Counted from the first letter of the stretch, positions 26,042 through 35,425 are shown. The stretch: 63,525 nucleotides of DNA from an uncultured Victivallis sp. (GCA_944389895.1 CALXOA010000015.1:1-63525); one strand, 5' to 3'. Notes: generated from the letters alone by a model not told the origin. A program made the numbers and translations.

Positions 26042-28627
26042 CTATTTTCGCATCCGATGTACAACCATGATTCGGGAAGCAAACAGATTCCGGCGGTTTT
26101 CATCGTCCGCGATCGGCTTCGCCCCATTCAATTCATCATCGAAAAAATGTTCCAGGCGCGGCGAAATTCCGGAGAGAAACACACGGAACTCCTCCCGGAA
26201 ACGCTCCAGCTCCCGGGGAAGCGCCTCCGCCGCAGCCTGCAATTGCCGCGCCTCCGCCGCTCTGCCCCTCCACTCCCGCAACCGTCGATCAAATGTCGAA
26301 CTCTCCTCTCTCAAAGCCTGCAACGGTTCAAGCGGGAGTTGTACCTCTCCCTCCTTCACGTGAAGGTTGAATCCAACGCAGCTCTTTTCAAATTCATCGA
26401 ACAACCCACGCAATTCATCGAGGAGCTTCCGCGCCTCCGCCTCGCGGCCATACGCGGCCAGAGAGAACAATTCCGCCTGCAAAGCCCGCATCTGCCCGAG
26501 GACAGCCTGAAAAACCTTTCCGGCAGATTCCTTCCGGATCTGTTCGGCAACCGCCCGCAACCGTCCGGCGGTCCCCTCCTGCGGGACTCCGCCCGCCGCC
26601 TGAGCCACAGCTCCGGCGGCCGCGGCAGCCCGTGTTTCGAGCGTTTCCGACTCCCGGAGCAATCGGTTCCACTCCGCGATACGGCGATCGAGCGGCAGGT
26701 TGGCAAAATCCCGGGAGGAGACTCCACCGACCAGAGTATCGAAATCCCCGGCGAAAAATTCCTCCTCCTCCGAGGGGAGAAACGCCGGTTTCCAGCCGGC
26801 ACCAACCGTCACCCGCCCGGTACGGATTCCGGACAGATAGGCCTCGGAAAACTCCGGTGTCCAATCCACACGGGTCCGCCCGTCGCGAAACACAAGTCGC
26901 TTCAGATTGCCGGGCCCAGGACCATCCGCCGCGGCCGGAACCATGAGCCGGAGCCCTCCCGGCACAAGCATCACGGAAAGGCGCGCCCCGGGCGGAGATT
27001 CCTCATCAGGCACATATTTCGCCGCGACCTCGGGACTCGCCTGTACCCGGCGCACCGGCAGCAGCTCGACGCAGAACTCATCACGCCGCCGCAGGAAACC
27101 TTCGCGTACCGACTCCGCCAGTTTCACCCGTCCGGAACCGTCAACTTCAATTTCCAGCCGGGTTGCGGCCGCCAGAACCTCCGGCAACGGAATCAGGTAC
27201 TTTCCGCCTCCAGCCACAGCACGCATACGCCGCCACTCACGGCACAAAGCCAATCCTTCCCGGGCAGACAACGGGCGAAGCCCCGGATCGGAGTCCCGCG
27301 GAGAGGCCGCCCCGGACGGACCACTCACCTCCGGAGAACCCTTTTGTCCCGGTGGAGTTACAGGTGCAGCCGGGCCGGGAACGACGTCCGCCGGTTCCGG
27401 CTTTGCCGGAATCACGGGAACGGCCGGAATGGAGACAGAGGCCGCCGGTTCCGGTGGAGGAAGTTGCTCCTGCTCCACCTGCGTCAGAGACTCCTCCGAA
27501 ACCGGGTTCCCGTATCTGAAAAGAATACCGCCGGCAATCAACAACGCCAGAACCGCCCCCACCGGCAGTAGAAAAAAACATCGACGCAACCACGCGGAGC
27601 GTCCTTCCCGGGAGAGTTCCCATTCCTGCGACTCCTCCTGCCCGTCTCCCGAAGAGGAGGTTACCTCCGCAACCGCGGGGATATCCCGCAGTGGAATCGT
27701 CTCCTCTTCCCCGGACAGATCATCCGGCGCACCGGCGGCACCGGCATCTGGCCGCCGCTCCGGAGGAGGACTCACGGCTCCGGTCTCCCGCAGCTGGACA
27801 GCGGCAGGAGCACTACCACTCCGGGCAGCCGCCACCAGGGGAGACGTTTCCCACTCCGCGGGAATCGCCGTCGCCACCCCGAGTGTCAGCACAGCCCCCG
27901 GCTGAAACCGGCGCACCGAAGCCAGCAACGGCGAACCGGTCGGCACCATCCGCAGAAAACATTCACAACCGGCCGGAACCTGGGTGAAATAGGTTGAAAA
28001 AGTGAAATCATCCAACCGGCCCGGCGGCAGCAGTTTCGCGACTTCCGCCGCCAGTTGGAGCAAAATACCCGGATCCGAACCGACAGGAAACTCCAGAAAG
28101 AATCCTTTCCCCGGCTCCCGCAGGAAAATACCGGCGATCACGCCGGCCCATCCGGGATCACCGGTCTGTCTACGCCACGCGTCCGCCGGCCCATCCGGCA
28201 ACGGGAGGGACCTCACCCGGCGGCGCGGCAACAGCCTGGCCGGCTCCTCCCAGCGGATCAGAAAAATTTCCCCCGACCGCGCAACCCCGATCGCACCACC
28301 GGAAAGCGCCCCGAGTTCCCCGGCACTCTCGAAAACAAGATGGTGGGCAATCTTATTTGAGCGCCCGGTATAATCCAGCCCGGCAAAACCGATCCGGCTC
28401 ACCACCCGCAGCAGAGTGCTTCCATATCGATAACGCAGGTACGAAAAAGCGACCGGATTCTTCTCTGCCTCGGGGTGATGGGCGGAAAAGAGCGGTTTGT
28501 ACGCACTCAACCCCTCCAGCGGCGCAACGAGGTTCACCGGAATCCCCTCGGTCCACGCCACGGAGGCAAATCCGGAACGACCGGGAATCAGCCCGGCACT
28601 CGTCGAGGTGTAGATCAGTTCAAACAT
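26042..28627 (-). CDS. GTPase-associated protein 1 (GAP1-N-like) with membrane anchor
   Basis: Protein of 861 residues. The N-terminus (about 1-260) has the pattern I associate with the GAP1-N domain of the Pfam GTPase-associated protein 1 families: ELIYTSTSAGL, a glycine loop GRSGFASVAWTEGIP, and DYTGRSNKIAHHLVFE around residues 85-100. This is recall of motifs, not a search. A Pro-rich linker (280-340) precedes a membrane helix (about 350-370). The C-terminal 490 residues contain a Pro-rich segment, a beta-rich part and a coiled coil. It follows the GTPase gene by 20 bases, as expected for a GTPase partner. Its biochemical role is not known to me. Confidence 0.62.
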   Translation of the reverse strand: MFELIYTSTSAGLIPGRSGFASVAWTEGIPVNLVAPLEGLSAYKPLFSAHHPEAEKNPVAFSYLRYRYGSTLLRVVSRIGFAGLDYTGRSNKIAHHLVFESAGELGALSGGAIGVARSGEIFLIRWEEPARLLPRRRVRSLPLPDGPADAWRRQTGDPGWAGVIAGIFLREPGKGFFLEFPVGSDPGILLQLAAEVAKLLPPGRLDDFTFSTYFTQVPAGCECFLRMVPTGSPLLASVRRFQPGAVLTLGVATAIPAEWETSPLVAAARSGSAPAAVQLRETGAVSPPPERRPDAGAAGAPDDLSGEEETIPLRDIPAVAEVTSSSGDGQEESQEWELSREGRSAWLRRCFFLLPVGAVLALLIAGGILFRYGNPVSEESLTQVEQEQLPPPEPAASVSIPAVPVIPAKPEPADVVPGPAAPVTPPGQKGSPEVSGPSGAASPRDSDPGLRPLSAREGLALCREWRRMRAVAGGGKYLIPLPEVLAAATRLEIEVDGSGRVKLAESVREGFLRRRDEFCVELLPVRRVQASPEVAAKYVPDEESPPGARLSVMLVPGGLRLMVPAAADGPGPGNLKRLVFRDGRTRVDWTPEFSEAYLSGIRTGRVTVGAGWKPAFLPSEEEEFFAGDFDTLVGGVSSRDFANLPLDRRIAEWNRLLRESETLETRAAAAAGAVAQAAGGVPQEGTAGRLRAVAEQIRKESAGKVFQAVLGQMRALQAELFSLAAYGREAEARKLLDELRGLFDEFEKSCVGFNLHVKEGEVQLPLEPLQALREESSTFDRRLREWRGRAAEARQLQAAAEALPRELERFREEFRVFLSGISPRLEHFFDDELNGAKPIADDENRRNLFASRIMVVHRMRK

Positions 28628-28647
28628 GCCGCGAAGCCCTCTCGCCC

Positions 28648-30456
28648 CTACTGCCAGAGATCCCGCGCCGCCGAAACGGACCGCCCGCGGGGCGGACGCG
28701 GCGGCATCGCATACCGCTTTGAACCGAGTTCAAGTACCGCCCCGAGATAGTTTCGGGGAACCCGCAATCGCCGCCCCGTGACCGGATGCTTGAAGACAAT
28801 CACTCCGTCGAGCAACCGCACCGAAAATGTCGGATCCGGCGGGGGCGGCGCCTCCCAGGCTGTGTCGAGCAATCCGAGCTCGGCAAGCAACAGCAGGAAC
28901 GGCACCTCCACCCAGACCGGATCGAGCATCCCGGGAATGATACCGATGCCGCCGGAAACCTCGTCGCGACTGGCCGGATGGCCGAAATTGCTGACCGGCA
29001 CGAAGTAAACCTGCTCGAAAAACGATTCCGCCGTATTGACCAGCCCCGGCACAAATTCCAGCAGAAACTCCCGCAGCGAGAATGAAACATCCAATACCCG
29101 CCCGAGCGCCAGCCGGGCCCGGGGGGCATCACCGTCTTCGACAATCGTTTCAATCTCCTGGGGGCGCCGGGCGAAACGGTCACACCAGGCATCGTATTTC
29201 GCCACCGCGATCACCAGGGGGATCCGGCAACTCTCGGCCGCCGACAGGTTGCGGTGACGCCGAATCCGGTTGATCATCTCCGCCAGCAACACCGTCTGAT
29301 CGGTGACTTTGAAACTGCTCCCGAGCTGCGGATCGGCCGGATCGCAGATCCTGCGCATCACCGCGTCGTTCAGCGGATCAAAAAGGAAAATAATCCCGTC
29401 GGAACAGGCGAGATGCTGCGTCGCGGGATTGACCAGCACATCGGCGCCCGGCTGAAAATGCTCCCCTGCGTTGTCGTAAAAAACCACGTTGGCATCGGTT
29501 CCCGCTTTCCCATAAGTGAGCGATTTCAGCTCGAACACGAACGGTTTCGGCAACTCTGTCGGAACCTGATTGAGCAGCACCTGATTGGAGAAGTCGCTGC
29601 CGGTCTGCTGAGTTTTCGGGAGCGTCGCCACCCTGTCCGGATCAACCGCCATGAAGATCGAACTCTCATAACTGTCGATCACCGCATTGAGCTGTGGATC
29701 GACATCGAAGAACGAACAGCCGAAACTCTCCGGCAGTACCCGCCGCAACTGGTGTACCAGAGCGGTCAGATAGTAGGATTTCCCACTCGACGGCGCACCG
29801 ACAATCGAAAAGTAGTGTGAGGGCAGATCGATGATCGCCGCCGGAATCCGCAGATGACAGTGCGGACACGCCATGTCGGTACAGGGCAGACCGTAGGCAT
29901 CGAGGGGCTGCCCGACGGTATTGAACACCGCCGGCCGGAACCTTCTCTGCTCAAATTCACCCGCCACCGGATCGCCGGCCAGAGCCGGATGGCTCGAAAT
30001 GTACATCAGAAACTCGCGCGGAAAACTCTTCCAGCAATGCGGACAGGTGATCTCCCCCTCCGGAATTTCCTCCGAAAGATCCGGTGCTTCCTCCGGAACC
30101 GCCGCAGGGGACACCCCGGCCGGCACCCGGAACCGGATGCCGCAGGAACCGCACTCCAGTTCGGCCCCACGGTACTCCGCCGTCGCACCGCGGTAACGCT
30201 GTCGGCACCCCGGACAGGCAAACTTGAGCTCCCCATCCTGTTCGCTGATGATCTCAGCAGAAGGCAGTTCCGCCTCGCCAGCGACACCGGAGGAAGAGGC
30301 TACACCCCAGGTCGTCCACGCTCCGTCGACGCCACGACGCACCGGAGTCTCCGCTCCGAGCCGCCCGCCGGAAGCGAGGCGCACCATCTCCCCATCCTCA
30401 AACGGCCCGACCGTCACTTCATTCTCGAAAATATACCATTGCGCCATCTGCCGCAC
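28648..30456 (-). CDS. GYF- and zinc-ribbon-containing GTPase (DO-GTPase2-like)
   Basis: Cytoplasmic protein of 602 residues. Order: GYF_2 domain (7-50, WYIFENEVTVGPFEDGEMVR), a zinc ribbon (Cys81, 84, 102, 105), a second CPHC...CPHC ribbon pair (138/141 and 197/200), then a P-loop GTPase (about 212-495) and a C-terminal domain. GTPase motifs: G1 GAPSSGKS at 220-227, G3 DNAG at 328-331, G4 AKYD at 419-422 and a G5-like PVSN at 487-490. The G4 motif has Ala in place of the usual Asn or Thr, so guanine specificity should be tested. It resembles GTPases that travel with GAP1 proteins. The start is GTG at 30456 (GAGGG 5 bases upstream) or ATG at 30447. Confidence 0.72.
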   Translation of the reverse strand: MRQMAQWYIFENEVTVGPFEDGEMVRLASGGRLGAETPVRRGVDGAWTTWGVASSSGVAGEAELPSAEIISEQDGELKFACPGCRQRYRGATAEYRGAELECGSCGIRFRVPAGVSPAAVPEEAPDLSEEIPEGEITCPHCWKSFPREFLMYISSHPALAGDPVAGEFEQRRFRPAVFNTVGQPLDAYGLPCTDMACPHCHLRIPAAIIDLPSHYFSIVGAPSSGKSYYLTALVHQLRRVLPESFGCSFFDVDPQLNAVIDSYESSIFMAVDPDRVATLPKTQQTGSDFSNQVLLNQVPTELPKPFVFELKSLTYGKAGTDANVVFYDNAGEHFQPGADVLVNPATQHLACSDGIIFLFDPLNDAVMRRICDPADPQLGSSFKVTDQTVLLAEMINRIRRHRNLSAAESCRIPLVIAVAKYDAWCDRFARRPQEIETIVEDGDAPRARLALGRVLDVSFSLREFLLEFVPGLVNTAESFFEQVYFVPVSNFGHPASRDEVSGGIGIIPGMLDPVWVEVPFLLLLAELGLLDTAWEAPPPPDPTFSVRLLDGVIVFKHPVTGRRLRVPRNYLGAVLELGSKRYAMPPRPPRGRSVSAARDLWQ

Positions 30457-30462
30457 CAGCCC

Positions 30463-31509
30463 TCATTTATGAAACCGTTTCCGATAGTTCTGCAATGCTG
30501 AATCGAAATTCGTCTCAAGCTCCTTCGCCTCCGGCGTCCCGCGGGAAAACAACAGCACGTCGAGCATCCGGCTGCCCCATGCCTCGAACTCCGCCACTTC
30601 GGAGAGCTCCTCCAGAACCCGGAATGACTGGAAACTGCGCCGGATATTCTCCTGCAGCTGCCGATAGGTTCCCGGCGGTCCCTCACTCCAGAGTCCGCGC
30701 GCCTCGGGAAAAAGCTTTCGGAAAGCCTCCGCCCGCGCATCGCGCCCACTGCCGAGATCATGTCGCGCCCCGCACTCTCTGACCAGCGATTCGCCGGCAG
30801 AATCGAAAAATTCCGTTATCGAACGCTCGCACCCGCCGTTCCGGGGCAGATATGCGATGAAATTCCTCCGCACAAACTGTCGGAAGTATTCAAACAGAAC
30901 CGTCGCCTGCAGCAGATCGCCACCGGAAAGCGCCTCCTGAACCACCTGAAGCGCTCCGCTTCTCTCAAGCTGTTCACTCAATTCATTTCCGCACAGATCG
31001 AGATCGACTTCGATCTCCTCGGCGCTCCGGGCATCGCCGTCTCCGGCAGCCGGAAGATTCCGCAACTCGCCCGCCAGTTCATTCAATTTGCGGATCCGGT
31101 CACGCGACTCCCGGAACAGCTGTGTCAGGCTCCCGCGGAACTTTTCAAATTGAACGAACCGGGGCGACGAACCGAGCCGTCGCGCCAGGGCGGCATACAT
31201 GGTGTAATCCTCTCCACAGAACACCCCCATCAGCAGATATTCGCTCAGAAGCGCCGGAGAAACCGTTTCGTAGAAAGGAAGCACCTCCACGTCGGAAACC
31301 GCCACCGAAACCGTACCTGTTCCGGAGAGGGGCGAACAAAGATAGCGCCCCGGGGCGGCCTGCTCCCGAAAGACCAGAAACATCTCCTCCCCCGGCGCCA
31401 CCCGGCGCAGCAGTCGCCCCGACTCCTCATCAGGCAGCGGTTCCACCGCGGAGAGGAACACCATCGGCAGCAACCAGACCGCCGCCGACCATCGGATCAC
31501 GCGCCCCAT
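30463..31509 (-). CDS. secreted protein heading the GTPase operon, unknown family
   Basis: Protein of 348 residues with a signal peptide (MGRVIRW, then SAAVWLLPMVFLSAVE). A short beta-rich region (about 30-80) is followed by a long charged helical region to the end. No family recognised. ATG 31509 is chosen because it begins the signal peptide and has GGGAG 4 bases before it; the frame is open 24 codons further upstream. It ends 6 bases before the GTPase gene, so it is in the same operon. It is the only fully exported member and could be a periplasmic sensor, effector or partner of the ExbD-like and vWA proteins. Confidence 0.65.
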   Translation of the reverse strand: MGRVIRWSAAVWLLPMVFLSAVEPLPDEESGRLLRRVAPGEEMFLVFREQAAPGRYLCSPLSGTGTVSVAVSDVEVLPFYETVSPALLSEYLLMGVFCGEDYTMYAALARRLGSSPRFVQFEKFRGSLTQLFRESRDRIRKLNELAGELRNLPAAGDGDARSAEEIEVDLDLCGNELSEQLERSGALQVVQEALSGGDLLQATVLFEYFRQFVRRNFIAYLPRNGGCERSITEFFDSAGESLVRECGARHDLGSGRDARAEAFRKLFPEARGLWSEGPPGTYRQLQENIRRSFQSFRVLEELSEVAEFEAWGSRMLDVLLFSRGTPEAKELETNFDSALQNYRKRFHK

Positions 31510-31600
31510 CGCACTCCCGCCGTTTCCACCAATATCTTCCCAGTCCCACCGAACCGCCGACCATCGGGACGACAGCGGCACTTTATTCTATAGTCGAAGT

Positions 31601-31629
31601 AATGTAATGTGGCACCGGAAAATATGCAA
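31601..31629 (-). promoter_or_regulatory. possible promoter of the nine-gene GTPase operon
   Basis: TTGCAT (31629-31624), 17 bases, TACATT (31606-31601) on the minus strand, about 85 bases before ATG 31509. A second AT-rich element TATAGAAT lies just downstream near 31590. It is the only plausible promoter region before the operon. Confidence 0.42.
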
Positions 31630-31705
31630 GCGGCATTCCTCCCTTTCCCGGAGAAAAACTCCCTCCGGGGAGATAACGGCGGCAATCTCTGCCCGCAACC
31701 GTTTT

Positions 31706-33898
31706 TCAACGGACCGCGGAGAGATCGAAAACCATGCTTGCACCATCGAAGAGCAGCGATTCGCGCGGCAATGCGAGACCTGCCCCCATCAGCGTGTCGC
31801 CGCCGACGGTCCATTCGAAGCCGGGAGCGGTCACCCGGTAACGCCGCGCCGGATCAAGCCCGGCCAGACGCAGCAGCGTAAAAGGCGGATGCGGCAGAAA
31901 ACGGCGGCGAACCACAGTCAACCGCGCCCGGTCACGCTCCGGTGACACAAAGATCCAGGCGTCGAGGCTGTTTTCCGAGAAAACATCCGTGAGCCGGTGG
32001 AAATCCCCCCGATCAACCAGGTCGTGGCAGGCATGGAAATCGGCGACCTGCCGCCGGATCATCTCATGCTCCGCACTCGACAGTTTTCCCAGGTCAAGTT
32101 CATAGCCGAAAGTTCCGGCAAAGGCGACATTGCCGCGGGTTTCAAACGACGAAACGGCATGGGAACCGTGGTTCGGGGAAACCGCCACATGCGCCCCCTG
32201 TGACGCCGGAGGGTAGAAGAGCGATGTCGCATTCTGAATCCGCACCCGGGCGATCGGATCGGTATTGTCACTGCACCAGATCTGCGGCACGTAACAGAGC
32301 ATCCCGGCGTCAAACCGGCCGCCGCCGCCCGAACACCCCTCGATCAGCAGATTCGGATAGCGCTCCATCAGCAGCGAATGAAGCCGATAGACTCCGAGCA
32401 CATATCGATGGCCAACCTCTCCCTGCCGCTCCGGAGGAAGCGCTGCGGAATAGACCTCGGTCAAATAGCGGTTCATATCCCATTTGATGTACTCGATGTT
32501 GGCTGAATCGAGGACTCCCGCAATCGTCCGGAAGAGGTGTTCGACCACCTCTTCCCGAGAGAAATCAAGCACCATCTGATTGCGCCCCAGCGATCGCGGC
32601 CGCCCCGGTACATGCAGCACCCAGTCCGGGTGGGCGGCGTAGAGCTCGCTCTTTTCGGAGACCATCTCCGGTTCGAACCACAACCCGAACTTCAACCCGA
32701 GCGCATTGATCCGATCGACCAGATCTTTCAACACACCGATCTTGTCGGTGTTGACATACCAGTCTCCGAGCGAACTCGTGTCATCGTTGCGCCGCCCGAA
32801 CCAGCCGTCGTCGAGGACAAAAAGTTCGATGCCGTCAGCCGCCGCATGCTTCGCCATCGCGAGAAGCCTTTCCGCATCGAAATCAAAATAGGCGGCTTCC
32901 CAGCTGTTGACCAGAACCGGCCGGGAACGCCTGCACCATGGGCTCCGGATCAGATGCCCGGAAAGGAAGTGGTGGAACTCCTGCGACATTCCGTCGAGAC
33001 CGGTGGCGGAATAGACCAGGAAACACTCCGGCGTCTGAAACGACTCCCCGGGAGCCAGATGCCATGCGAACGAGTCCGGGTGAATCCCGGCCAGCAGCCG
33101 GACCGTTTCGAAATGGTCCACTTCAACCTCAATGCGAAAACTCCCGCTGTACGCGAGCATCGCGCCGTAGACCTCGCCCTGAAACTCTCCCCCTCCCCTT
33201 TCGAGCAGCGCGCAAACCGGATTGTGGCGATGGCTTGAGGAGCCGCACAGACTCTGAACACTCTGGACGCCGTTGTGCAGCGGCGCCCGCTCCGGAAGCC
33301 GTTCCCGGAAGTAGTCCCCGTCAAGGTGGATGAAGTCGAAACCGGCACGCGGCAGATCGAGTTGAAGACTCATCGCCCTCTCGACAGTAACCGGCTCCGT
33401 CGAGGTATTCACGATCCGGGCGGAGCGGGCAATTACCCCGCTGTCGGCGAAAAGCGAGTAGAACAAATGCAGTTCGACGCCGGAAAACTCCTCGACGAGG
33501 ATCAGCTCAAGCGTCTCCTGCGCCCCCCGCGAACACGGCAAACCGGGCAGCTCCGGCTTGCCGGCACTGATCGAGTGCCCCCGATACCGCCAGGCGGTCA
33601 CAGCCGCACCGGAACTGTTCCGGATGCGGGCGGCGCCGATCCGGAAGTCCCCGGCGCCGAAGCCCGAATACTCCTGAAGCAGGTAGTCGCACGACGCGGG
33701 GGGGGTACTCCCTTCCGGGTAGGGCGCGAAGCTGGAGCCGCCGCGCGGCTGAAGCGCAACCAGCGCCAGATCGTCAGCCAGAGAACGCCCATAGTGGAGA
33801 TGTACCGGAATACCCTCCGCGTCGATGTGGAAGATATAACAACCTGCGGCATTTTCCAATTTGAAAAGCCGTTCCGATTCAAAGTAAGTGATAGCCAT
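31706..33898 (-). CDS. alpha-galactosidase, GH36
   Basis: Cytoplasmic exo-enzyme of 730 residues that removes terminal alpha-1,6-galactose from raffinose-type sugars or galactomannan. N-terminal beta-supersandwich, then the barrel with LFVLDDGWFGRRNDD, GLWFEPEMVS, EYIKWDMNR and WCSDNTDP. Asp474 (in KWDMNR) is the expected nucleophile and Asp544 (in SDNTD) the acid/base, numbers close to those of characterised GH36 enzymes. No signal peptide. ATG 33898 has GGGAG 6 bases upstream. It lies 123 bases after the GH63/GH37-like gene on the same strand. Together with the beta-mannosidase in the other cluster it fits use of galactomannan. Confidence 0.95.
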   Translation of the reverse strand: MAITYFESERLFKLENAAGCYIFHIDAEGIPVHLHYGRSLADDLALVALQPRGGSSFAPYPEGSTPPASCDYLLQEYSGFGAGDFRIGAARIRNSSGAAVTAWRYRGHSISAGKPELPGLPCSRGAQETLELILVEEFSGVELHLFYSLFADSGVIARSARIVNTSTEPVTVERAMSLQLDLPRAGFDFIHLDGDYFRERLPERAPLHNGVQSVQSLCGSSSHRHNPVCALLERGGGEFQGEVYGAMLAYSGSFRIEVEVDHFETVRLLAGIHPDSFAWHLAPGESFQTPECFLVYSATGLDGMSQEFHHFLSGHLIRSPWCRRSRPVLVNSWEAAYFDFDAERLLAMAKHAAADGIELFVLDDGWFGRRNDDTSSLGDWYVNTDKIGVLKDLVDRINALGLKFGLWFEPEMVSEKSELYAAHPDWVLHVPGRPRSLGRNQMVLDFSREEVVEHLFRTIAGVLDSANIEYIKWDMNRYLTEVYSAALPPERQGEVGHRYVLGVYRLHSLLMERYPNLLIEGCSGGGGRFDAGMLCYVPQIWCSDNTDPIARVRIQNATSLFYPPASQGAHVAVSPNHGSHAVSSFETRGNVAFAGTFGYELDLGKLSSAEHEMIRRQVADFHACHDLVDRGDFHRLTDVFSENSLDAWIFVSPERDRARLTVVRRRFLPHPPFTLLRLAGLDPARRYRVTAPGFEWTVGGDTLMGAGLALPRESLLFDGASMVFDLSAVR

Positions 33899-34021
33899 GA
33901 AAACTCCCGGTCGTATAATAGATCATTCATGATTAATATATCACCGGAAGTACCGGAGAGCAATCCGCGGTACCATCAATCACGGCAGTTTTCCATGCCG
34001 GCTCCAGCCGGCCGTCAGCCC

Positions 34022-35254
34022 TCAACACAGAAATTCACGGTAGATCGAGATCGGCGCAAGCGCCGACCAGCCGCAGAAATCACGACCGGCACTCGGAGAG
34101 GGTGTTTCGCATTGATCCGGGGAATAATTCTCCCAGATCGTTCCGGTATTCTCCCAGATCCGCCTGGTCGCACGGTAAAACCGGTCGGCGATTTGACGGG
34201 CAAGCTTCTCCTCGTTGTACAACCGGAGTCCCCGCAATGTCATATAGACCGTCGGACACCAGACCTGCCCGCGCCAGTAACCGGTTTCAAGATTGAAATC
34301 CGGATCGTCGGCGGCGAGGCTCGGAATGCCGCAGGGACGGTCAAACCGCGCAGGATTGCGCAATTCGGCGATCAACCCTTCGGCCCGGTCGGGCGGCGCC
34401 ACTTCGGCCAGCAGCGCCCAGTACGCCCCGATGTGACGGCGCGACAACAGCCGGTCCCCGAGGCGATCGAAGTAAAAACGTTTCTTCTCATCGTAGCAGA
34501 GATCGTTGATCCGGTCGGCGATCTCGTCGTGTTCACGCTGCAGCATCGCAGCGTCAGCGTCCCGCCCGAGCACCCGGGCGATCCGGGAGAGGATCAGGGC
34601 ATTGAAGGCCATCTGGCAGCTGGTATCGCACCAGCCGAGCTGCCGGTTCCAGGAATGGTTGTAACGCGGATGATTCCGGAACTCCTGGAAAAAGGTGTCT
34701 CCCGCCGGACCGGGATCGGTAACCACATCACGCGTCCAGGGGATCCCCCCTTCTGAAGCAACCTCAGCGGGATCGTCCCAGCGCGGGATATCATCCATGC
34801 CGCACCCCCAGCAATTGCTGAAAAACAGTCCGTCCTCGCGGCGGAAATGCGCCATATTGAACCGATGCTGCCGCAGCAGTGGCTCGAACACCCGCGACAA
34901 CCGCCCGGTCAGGAAACCGCCTTCCTGCAGTTCAAGCTCGGCCCATCCGAGCAACGGAGGCGCAAAGGAGATCGGATGGAACTTGCTCCATTTACTCCTG
35001 CCGTCCGGATGGATCTGACGACTGATGAAACCATCTTCCTCCTGCGATAAATAGAAGTTGTCTAGAGAGTTCGCCACCGGAAAGCGGTCGGTATGATATT
35101 TCGCCCACTGCACGGAAAAAGCGGTGTCCCAGAGAAAGATATCGGTGAAATTTCCCCCGGTGCCGAGGCGCGGCGATTTGAAGAGGGTCGGATTGTCATC
35201 GAAGCAAAGCTTGCGTTCCGCAATATCGAGCGCGGCACGATAAAAGTCATTCAT
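34022..35254 (-). CDS. GH63/GH37-like (alpha/alpha)6 glucosidase
   Basis: Cytoplasmic enzyme of 410 residues related to trehalases, glucosidases and mannosylglycerate hydrolases. Visible motifs: NFTDIFLWDTAF (36-46), the general acid region GCGMDDIPRWDD (151-161), ETGYWRGQVWCPTVY and IWENYSPDQ, which holds the probable catalytic base Glu. The start ATG 35254 has GGAG 8 bases upstream; the open frame extends 40 codons further but has no family match there. No signal peptide. Substrate not predictable; trehalose, glucosyl- or mannosyl-glycerate and short alpha-glucosides are candidates. It is the first gene of a likely two-gene unit with the alpha-galactosidase and is divergent from the carboxypeptidase gene. 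Confidence 0.82.
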   Translation of the reverse strand: MNDFYRAALDIAERKLCFDDNPTLFKSPRLGTGGNFTDIFLWDTAFSVQWAKYHTDRFPVANSLDNFYLSQEEDGFISRQIHPDGRSKWSKFHPISFAPPLLGWAELELQEGGFLTGRLSRVFEPLLRQHRFNMAHFRREDGLFFSNCWGCGMDDIPRWDDPAEVASEGGIPWTRDVVTDPGPAGDTFFQEFRNHPRYNHSWNRQLGWCDTSCQMAFNALILSRIARVLGRDADAAMLQREHDEIADRINDLCYDEKKRFYFDRLGDRLLSRRHIGAYWALLAEVAPPDRAEGLIAELRNPARFDRPCGIPSLAADDPDFNLETGYWRGQVWCPTVYMTLRGLRLYNEEKLARQIADRFYRATRRIWENTGTIWENYSPDQCETPSPSAGRDFCGWSALAPISIYREFLC

Positions 35255-35394
35255 CTTGAGAACTCCATTGGCGTAACGATTTCTCCAGCATTCCTCATGT
35301 TTCGCCGGCGGGCGACTCCTGTTCCGAAAATCAGGGCTTTCCGCCGGCCAACGCGGAAACGATGCGGCACACAACAGGCGATCCCTGCCGGTCA

Positions 35395-35425
35395 GTTACT
35401 GTAACGCACCTTTTTTCTTTTTCAA
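35395..35425 (-). promoter_or_regulatory. possible promoter and operator of the glycosidase pair
   Basis: TTGAAA (35425-35420), 16 bases, TACAGT (35403-35398) on the minus strand. The -10 box lies inside a perfect small palindrome GTTAC-T-GTAAC (35395-35405), a plausible repressor site. The rest of the 386-base divergent gap (35255-35640) shows no gene. Confidence 0.42.

Noticed and set aside
25526..27571. 681-codon open frame on the + strand
   Set aside because: Antisense to the 1038-residue and GAP1-like genes. Composition is typical of a high-GC shadow frame (many Arg, Pro, Gln) with no family motif.
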